The notes under the pieces were generated by a model. The model was not told the DNA's origin. It worked only from the letters and a program-made list of their open reading frames with translations, and ran no database searches. From Acidobacteriota bacterium (lineage in GTDB: Bacteria > Acidobacteriota > Vicinamibacteria > Vicinamibacterales > UBA2999), in contig JAQBVV010000004.1 of assembly GCA_027622905.1 (NCBI GenBank), forward strand, positions 1 through 54,830: a stretch of DNA of 54,830 nucleotides. Reading direction: 5' to 3'. The translations under genes and the position numbers were made by a program. Positions 51,238-54,830 of the stretch are shown piece by piece (the stretch's first letter is position 1; each line of letters starts with the position of its first letter).

Positions 51238-51355
51238 AGGTGTCCCGATCGGCTCGCGCGGATTTCATGAGCGCATCGCTCTCTAGCCATCGCCCTCAGT
51301 GGCCTCCTGCCCACGGGAGCATCGCGACCGACTGCTGGTAGAAATGAAATCCGCG

Positions 51356-52165
51356 CTACACGCCGGCGGGGGTAACTTCCGTGCTGCGCTGCGGCCGCGT
51401 CGCACGCGTCAGTCGGGCGGCGTCATCAGCCGCGGCGGCCTCTTCAGCCTGAGCACTTGCTTCTTCCGCGAGACGCGATTCACGGAGGCCTCGACCACCG
51501 AGCACGGCGTCGGCGATCTTCGACGCGAACAGCCGGATCGCGCGCAGGGCGTCGTCGTTGCCAGGAATCACGTAGTCAATTTCGTCTGGGTCGCAGTTGG
51601 TGTCGACCACCCCGACCACGGGAATTTTCAGCTTGCGCGCCTCATCGACGGCGATCTTCTCCTTACGCGTGTCCACGACGAAGATCGCGTCCGGCAGCTT
51701 CGACATGTGTCGAATCCCCTCAAGGTTCTTGAGAAGTTTCCGCTTCTCTTTTTCGCTTCGCGCGATTTCCTTCTTCGAGAGGGTGTCGTACCGGCCGTCG
51801 GTGACCATGGCTTCAAGGTCCCGCAGGCGACCCAGGCTCCGCTGAATCGTGGTGAAGTTCGTGAGGAGGCCGCCGAGCCAGCGCTGGTTGATGTAGAACA
51901 TCCCGCAGCGCTGCGCTTCTTCAGAGATCACGTCCTGGGCCTGTCGTTTGGTACCCACGAAAAGGATCGTCCTGCCGTCTGTTGCCAGGCCTGTCAGGAA
52001 TGCCTCGGCGTCGCGGAACTTTCTCACCGTCTTGTTCAGATCGATGATGTAGATGCCGTTCCGCTCTCCAAAAATGAACTCCTTCATCTTTGGATTCCAC
52101 CGTTTCGTCTGGTGGCCGAAGTGCACTCCGGCTTCCAGCAGTTCCTTGATTGCAATCCCGGGCAA
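51356..52165 (-). CDS. rpsB: 30S ribosomal protein S2
   Basis: 269 residues from a TTG start at 52165, preceded by GGGAGG at good spacing. The product begins [26 protein letters not shown] and contains [45 protein letters not shown] and [26 protein letters not shown] 40-residue Ala/Glu/Thr-rich tail follows the conserved part. Upstream in-frame codons lack similarity to S2 and run into the rpsI end. Confidence 0.97.
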   Translation of the reverse strand: MPGIAIKELLEAGVHFGHQTKRWNPKMKEFIFGERNGIYIIDLNKTVRKFRDAEAFLTGLATDGRTILFVGTKRQAQDVISEEAQRCGMFYINQRWLGGLLTNFTTIQRSLGRLRDLEAMVTDGRYDTLSKKEIARSEKEKRKLLKNLEGIRHMSKLPDAIFVVDTRKEKIAVDEARKLKIPVVGVVDTNCDPDEIDYVIPGNDDALRAIRLFASKIADAVLGGRGLRESRLAEEASAQAEEAAAADDAARLTRATRPQRSTEVTPAGV

Positions 52166-52181
52166 GCGTCCTCCCTCGTCT

Positions 52182-52574
52182 CTAACGTTTACTGAACTGG
52201 AACCGTTTGCGGGCGCCAGCAAGACCGTATTTCTTGCGTTCCTTGATGCGCGAATCCGACGTCAGCAGGCCATCCTTCTTCAGCTGTCGTCGGAACTCCC
52301 CATCGGCCGCCACCAGCGCTCGAGCAATGCCCAGTCGCATGGCGCCGGCCTGGCCGTTCACGCCGCCGCCCCTGACTGTCGCCAGGATGTCAAACTTCTC
52401 GACTGTCTCGGTCAGGGTAAGGGGACGACGGACCTGCATGCGCATGGCGCCGGTCGGGAAGAACTCTTCGAACTCTCTCTTGTTTACCGTGATGGTGCCG
52501 GTGCCCGGCCGAAGAAAGACGCGGGCGGCGGACGTCTTGCGGCGTCCTGTTGCGTAGTATTCGATGCTGTCCAA
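52182..52574 (-). CDS. rpsI: 30S ribosomal protein S9
   Basis: 130 residues. It begins with a TTG start at 52574 immediately after the rplM stop (TAATTG); the first residues are [20 protein letters not shown]. The C-terminus is the typical basic [22 protein letters not shown] that reaches the ribosomal P site. No ATG is available nearby, and GAGGT lies 6 nt upstream. It is coupled to rplM, as L13-S9 is in most bacteria. Confidence 0.97.
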   Translation of the reverse strand: MDSIEYYATGRRKTSAARVFLRPGTGTITVNKREFEEFFPTGAMRMQVRRPLTLTETVEKFDILATVRGGGVNGQAGAMRLGIARALVAADGEFRRQLKKDGLLTSDSRIKERKKYGLAGARKRFQFSKR

Positions 52575-53006
52575 TTATGCGACCTCGAACTTGGTGGGCT
52601 GCTGAGCGACGTGGGGATGATCCGGCCCTGCATAGACCTTCAGTTTCCGATACATGGCGTTTCCCATCTTGGTCTTCGGCAGCATCCCGCGGATCGCCTG
52701 TTCAACCATCCGGGTCGGCTGCCGCTGGCGGACGATCGCGACCCGTTCCTCGCGGAGGCCACCCTCGTAGCCGCTGTGTCGTCGATACAGCTTCTGCGCG
52801 TCCTTGTTGCCAGTCAGTTTGACTTTGGCAGCGTTGACGACGACGACGTGATCCCCCGTGTCGATAAACGGGGTGTAGACTGCCTTGTGCTTGCCCTGGA
52901 GCAATTTGGCCGCATGGGTCGCTATTCGTCCAAGGACTTGATCGCCGGCATCGATGACATGCCACCGGCTCTCTGCGCTCTTCGCGCTCGCTACAAACGT
53001 ACGCAT
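52575..53006 (-). CDS. rplM: 50S ribosomal protein L13
   Basis: 143 residues, an early-assembling 50S protein. Landmarks are WHVIDAGDQVLGRIATHAAKLLQGKHK, YTPFIDTGDHVVVVNAAKVKLTG, YRRHSGYEGGL and RGMLPKTKMGNAMYRKLKVY. It is the first gene of the minus-strand rplM-rpsI-rpsB-tsf-pyrH-frr run. A promoter and a leader hairpin lie upstream. Confidence 0.97.
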   Translation of the reverse strand: MRTFVASAKSAESRWHVIDAGDQVLGRIATHAAKLLQGKHKAVYTPFIDTGDHVVVVNAAKVKLTGNKDAQKLYRRHSGYEGGLREERVAIVRQRQPTRMVEQAIRGMLPKTKMGNAMYRKLKVYAGPDHPHVAQQPTKFEVA

Positions 53007-53037
53007 AACTTAAGGGAATCCTTCGCGGACCGGTCCC

Positions 53038-53057
53038 GGTCGGGTGACATCCCGACC
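53038..53057 (-). promoter_or_regulatory. Leader hairpin upstream of rplM
   Basis: A perfect 7-bp stem GGTCGGG / CCCGACC with a 6-nt loop lies about 30 nt before the rplM start, inside the predicted 5' leader. In some bacteria L13 represses its own operon through the leader RNA. Whether this hairpin does that here is inference from position only. Confidence 0.45.
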
Positions 53058-53089
53058 TGTACGCACAAGACCTATAACCGCAAACCCCA

Positions 53090-53118
53090 ATGCTACCGAG
53101 GGTTGTCGCCACTGTCAA
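53090..53118 (-). promoter_or_regulatory. Sigma-70 promoter of the rplM-rpsI operon
   Basis: Minus-strand TTGACA (53118-53113, perfect) is separated by 17 bp from TAGCAT (53095-53090, 4 of 6). The predicted start is near 53083, giving a leader of about 77 nt that contains the hairpin at 53038-53057. A second TTGACA occurs 14 bp further upstream (53132-53127). Confidence 0.7.
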
Positions 53119-53150
53119 GCTGCCTCTGTCAATGTCGCTGCCGCTGCGCC

Positions 53151-53180
53151 GTCACGTCGCCGTCACGTCTTTGTCACGTC
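53151..53180. repeat. Three direct repeats of GTCACGTC with an 11-bp period
   Basis: GTCACGTC occurs at 53151-53158, 53162-53169 and 53173-53180. The 3-bp spacers differ (GCC, TTT), so the 8-mers rather than the spacers are conserved. On the minus strand they read GACGTGAC and lie 33-62 bp upstream of the -35 of the rplM promoter. The period places them on one face of the helix. The remainder of the 485-bp rplM-pilM spacer (53181-53491) should contain the pilM promoter, which I could not identify. Confidence 0.65.
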
Positions 53181-53390
53181 GCTGTGAGGCTTCCAGGGGG
53201 TTTTTGACGAGTCCGCGAACAACTCCTCAGGGCGCTATGCTGGCTCTGGTCTCGGCTGGCGCGGGTCGCGCGGCGTTTACTTGCATCCCTGCCGGGTACG
53301 GTACGCAGGAAATGGACGTCAGTTCCTCGGAAGCTGTCGCTGCTGTCTGGTGTTGGTTTAGCTGTGGCGTCCGATAAACAGATTCGACGT

Positions 53391-53410
53391 GTCTATTTAG
53401 TTTAATAGAC
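53391..53410. promoter_or_regulatory. AT-rich inverted repeat upstream of pilM
   Basis: GTCTATT-TAGTTT-AATAGAC, a perfect 7-bp inverted repeat with a 6-bp loop, about 80 bp before the pilM start. It is strikingly AT-rich for this genome, which suggests an operator or part of a promoter region. No regulator can be named. Confidence 0.45.
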
Positions 53411-53491
53411 TGATGTCGTGGTGGTCGGCACTTACATAAATCGTAAGCGACGCACTGGAACGGTCTTTGCTCGGGTGGCCATGGGGGAGTC

Positions 53492-54550
53492 GTGTTTCGA
53501 AAGTCGAGAGCGCTGGTAGGTCTTGACATCGGGTCGAGCGTGGTCAAAGCCGTCGAGCTGAAGGCCGTCGGGAAGGGGTTCCGCGTGACCGCCTTTGGTA
53601 CCGAACCTGTCCCTCCGGACTCGATCGTCGACGGCGCGATCATCGATGCCGGCGCCGTCGCCGAGGCGATTCGCCAGATCTTCGAGGGGAACGAGGCCTT
53701 CACCACGAAGGATGTGTGTGCGTCTCTGTCGGGCAGCGCCGTCATCGTGAAGAAGATCTCGCTGCCGGTGATGACCGCGTCAGAGTTGGACGAATCGATC
53801 TACTGGGAAGCCGAGCAGTACATCCCGTTCGAGATCCACGACGTGAACCTCGATTACCAGATACTCGACGCTGGCACCGGACCGGAATCGAGCGGCACCA
53901 TGGACGTCTTGCTCGTCGCCGTCAAGAAAGAGAAGATCGGGGACTATAGCGGGGTGATCGCGATGGCGGGGAGGACGCCGGTCATTGTCGACGTCGACGC
54001 GTTCGCGCTGCAAAACGCCTACGAAGTGAACTATGGCCTGGAGTTGGGAAAGAGCGTCGTGCTCCTGAACGTTGGTGCAAGCGCGATAAACGTCAACATT
54101 GTCCAGGGGGACCAGTCGGTCTTCACGCGTGACATTCCGACGGGTGGCAACGCCTACACCGAGGCGATACAGAAGGACCTGGATCTGGCCTTTGACGCTG
54201 CCGATGCGCTGAAGCGAGGCGTGCCGATCGACGGGGCGACGTTTGAAGAGGCGCAACCGGTGATCCGTGCCGTGACCGAGAGCGTGTTGCTCGAGATTCA
54301 AAAGACCTTCGACTTTTTCTCGGCGGCGTCGCTGAACCAGTTCGACCGGATCGTACTCAGCGGTGGCGCCTCGCGCATCGACGGTTTCAAGGAGATGCTC
54401 GAGGCGCGATTTGGCGTGGCGGTGGAAGAGTTCGACCCGTTCCGCACGGTGACGTGGGATGTGAAAGCGATGGACGTCGATCCGATCGAGATAGGCTCGT
54501 CGGCGGCAGTGGCCATCGGGCTCGCGCTCAGGAGGGTTGGCGACCGATGA
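53492..54550 (+). CDS. pilM: Type IV pilus assembly protein PilM
   Basis: Cytoplasmic actin-like (FtsA-like) ATPase that docks to PilN at the inner membrane. 352 residues from GTG 53492. Landmarks are ALVGLDIGSSVVKAVELK (phosphate 1), FTTKDVCASLSGSAVIVKKISLPVM, EAEQYIPFEIHDVNLDYQIL, LLNVGASAINVNIVQG (phosphate 2), DIPTGGNAYTEAIQKDL and RIVLSGGASRIDGFKEML. Its stop overlaps the pilN start (ATGA), as in other pilMNOPQ operons. The start codon is close behind a GGGGGAG. Confidence 0.96.
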   Translation: MFRKSRALVGLDIGSSVVKAVELKAVGKGFRVTAFGTEPVPPDSIVDGAIIDAGAVAEAIRQIFEGNEAFTTKDVCASLSGSAVIVKKISLPVMTASELDESIYWEAEQYIPFEIHDVNLDYQILDAGTGPESSGTMDVLLVAVKKEKIGDYSGVIAMAGRTPVIVDVDAFALQNAYEVNYGLELGKSVVLLNVGASAINVNIVQGDQSVFTRDIPTGGNAYTEAIQKDLDLAFDAADALKRGVPIDGATFEEAQPVIRAVTESVLLEIQKTFDFFSAASLNQFDRIVLSGGASRIDGFKEMLEARFGVAVEEFDPFRTVTWDVKAMDVDPIEIGSSAAVAIGLALRRVGDR

Positions 54551-54830
54551 TTCGTATCAACCTGCTTGGCGTCGAGAAACGAAGCACCAAGACGGCGACG
54601 TTCGATTTCGATGTCGGTCAGATGGTGACCGTCGCCTGTAGCCTGGTGATGGTGGTGACCGTGGTGGTCCTCGGCTGGTGGTACTGGTCGCTTCGAAACG
54701 AATCGCTGCAGCTGGATGATGAGCTGGCCGCCGGACGACAGGAGGTCACCCGCCTGCAGGCGTTCGGTGACGAATATTCCGGAGCGCGGCGCCCGGATTG
54801 GCCAGGCGCGACGACCGAGAATATCGAGAA
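54547..54830 (+). CDS. pilN: Type IV pilus assembly protein PilN, 5' part, running into a repeat at the window edge
   Basis: Inner-membrane PilM partner. About 94 codons are visible. MIRINLLGVEKR is the PilN start that binds PilM, followed by one transmembrane helix (VTVACSLVMVVTVVVLGWWYW, about 28-48) and the start of the periplasmic coiled coil (RNESLQLDDELAAGRQEVTRLQ). From residue 72 the coiled-coil pattern stops and the sequence is identical to half of element A (54762-54830), read in frame as FGDEYSGARRPDWPGA without a stop. Either the element has inserted in pilN or the window end is chimeric. Confidence 0.85.
   Translation, partial: MIRINLLGVEKRSTKTATFDFDVGQMVTVACSLVMVVTVVVLGWWYWSLRNESLQLDDELAAGRQEVTRLQAFGDEYSGARRPDWPGATTENIE
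54762..54830 (-). mobile_element. Partial copy of MITE-like element A at the window edge
   Basis: 69 bp exactly matching the reverse complement of 32830-32898. It begins with GTTCGGTGACGAATATTCC, lacks the outermost 11 bp of the terminal repeat, and continues to the last base of the window. It occupies the pilN reading frame. Confidence 0.85.

Noticed and set aside
50390-51268. A longer EF-Ts with about 90 extra N-terminal residues
   Set aside because: The extension is a translation of element B copy 3 and spacer DNA. MATISAAQVKQLRDKTGAG at 50995 is the family start.

Overview
The window is dense, GC-rich bacterial DNA with short spacers and many start/stop overlaps. Almost all of it is core gene content. 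The organism looks like a diderm of the Acidobacteriota, with Vicinamibacteria-like gene neighbourhoods. This is inferred from the high GC, LolA and a secretin lipoprotein (outer membrane), PilM/PilN, an NtrY/NtrX pair, CIRCE-controlled groESL and a choice-of-anchor B secreted protein. No 16S is present to confirm it. The window begins inside groEL and stops inside pilN, within a repeat that has a second copy in the window, so the right edge is probably a natural contig end.

Layout. 1-2.8 kb (minus strand): groEL (partial) and groES behind a sigma-70 promoter overlapped by a CIRCE operator, then a Fis-like regulator and purC. 3-10 kb (plus): a flippase-like membrane protein, nrdR, the ntrY/ntrX two-component pair, a D-threonine aldolase-like enzyme and a secreted SnoaL-like protein. 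10-14 kb (minus): a YdiJ-like FAD/Fe-S dehydrogenase and glutamate formimidoyltransferase. 14.1-23.5 kb (plus): a TPR membrane protein, a zinc-ribbon/Glu-Pro/RDD protein, pgpA, cinA, plsY, gpsA, ftsY, ribD, ribE and ribBA. This run links phospholipid synthesis, SRP targeting and riboflavin synthesis. 23.6-25.9 kb: a large secreted protein with three C-terminal 38-residue repeats. 26-30.8 kb: ffh-rpsP-khpA-rimM-trmD-rplS-rnhB, the usual SRP/ribosome maturation operon. 30.8-34.2 kb: a frameshifted TPR protein, a small membrane protein, a MITE-like element, thiE and a RodZ-like HTH protein. 34.2-35.5 kb (minus): a GHMP sugar kinase and a small partner. 35.6-43.2 kb (plus): nagZ-ldcA-mpl-pxpBC-murB-murA, a murein recycling and precursor cluster. 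43.2-53 kb (minus): secretin, lolA, a PolX-derived PHP protein, a Tat-exported amidohydrolase flanked by tRNA-Ala and a tRNA-Ala fragment, then frr, pyrH, tsf, rpsB, rpsI and rplM. 53.5 kb to the end (plus): pilM and the start of pilN.

No new multi-gene defence or biosynthetic system is visible. The most unusual signals are: two families of short inverted-repeat elements, one with a 69-bp exact copy inside pilN at the window edge and one with three copies, two of them flanking tsf; an AUU start codon for gpsA forced by the sequence; a MurA with Asp in place of the fosfomycin-target Cys; a 10-G tract that splits a TPR gene; a displaced tRNA-Ala 3' fragment bounding the amidohydrolase gene; and a PolX relic with an intact PHP domain but a degenerate polymerase palm.

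Start codons for purC, cinA, murB, pxpBC, the YdiJ-like gene and the amidohydrolase were chosen by homology and context, and each entry says so. All family assignments come from reading motifs, not from searches.
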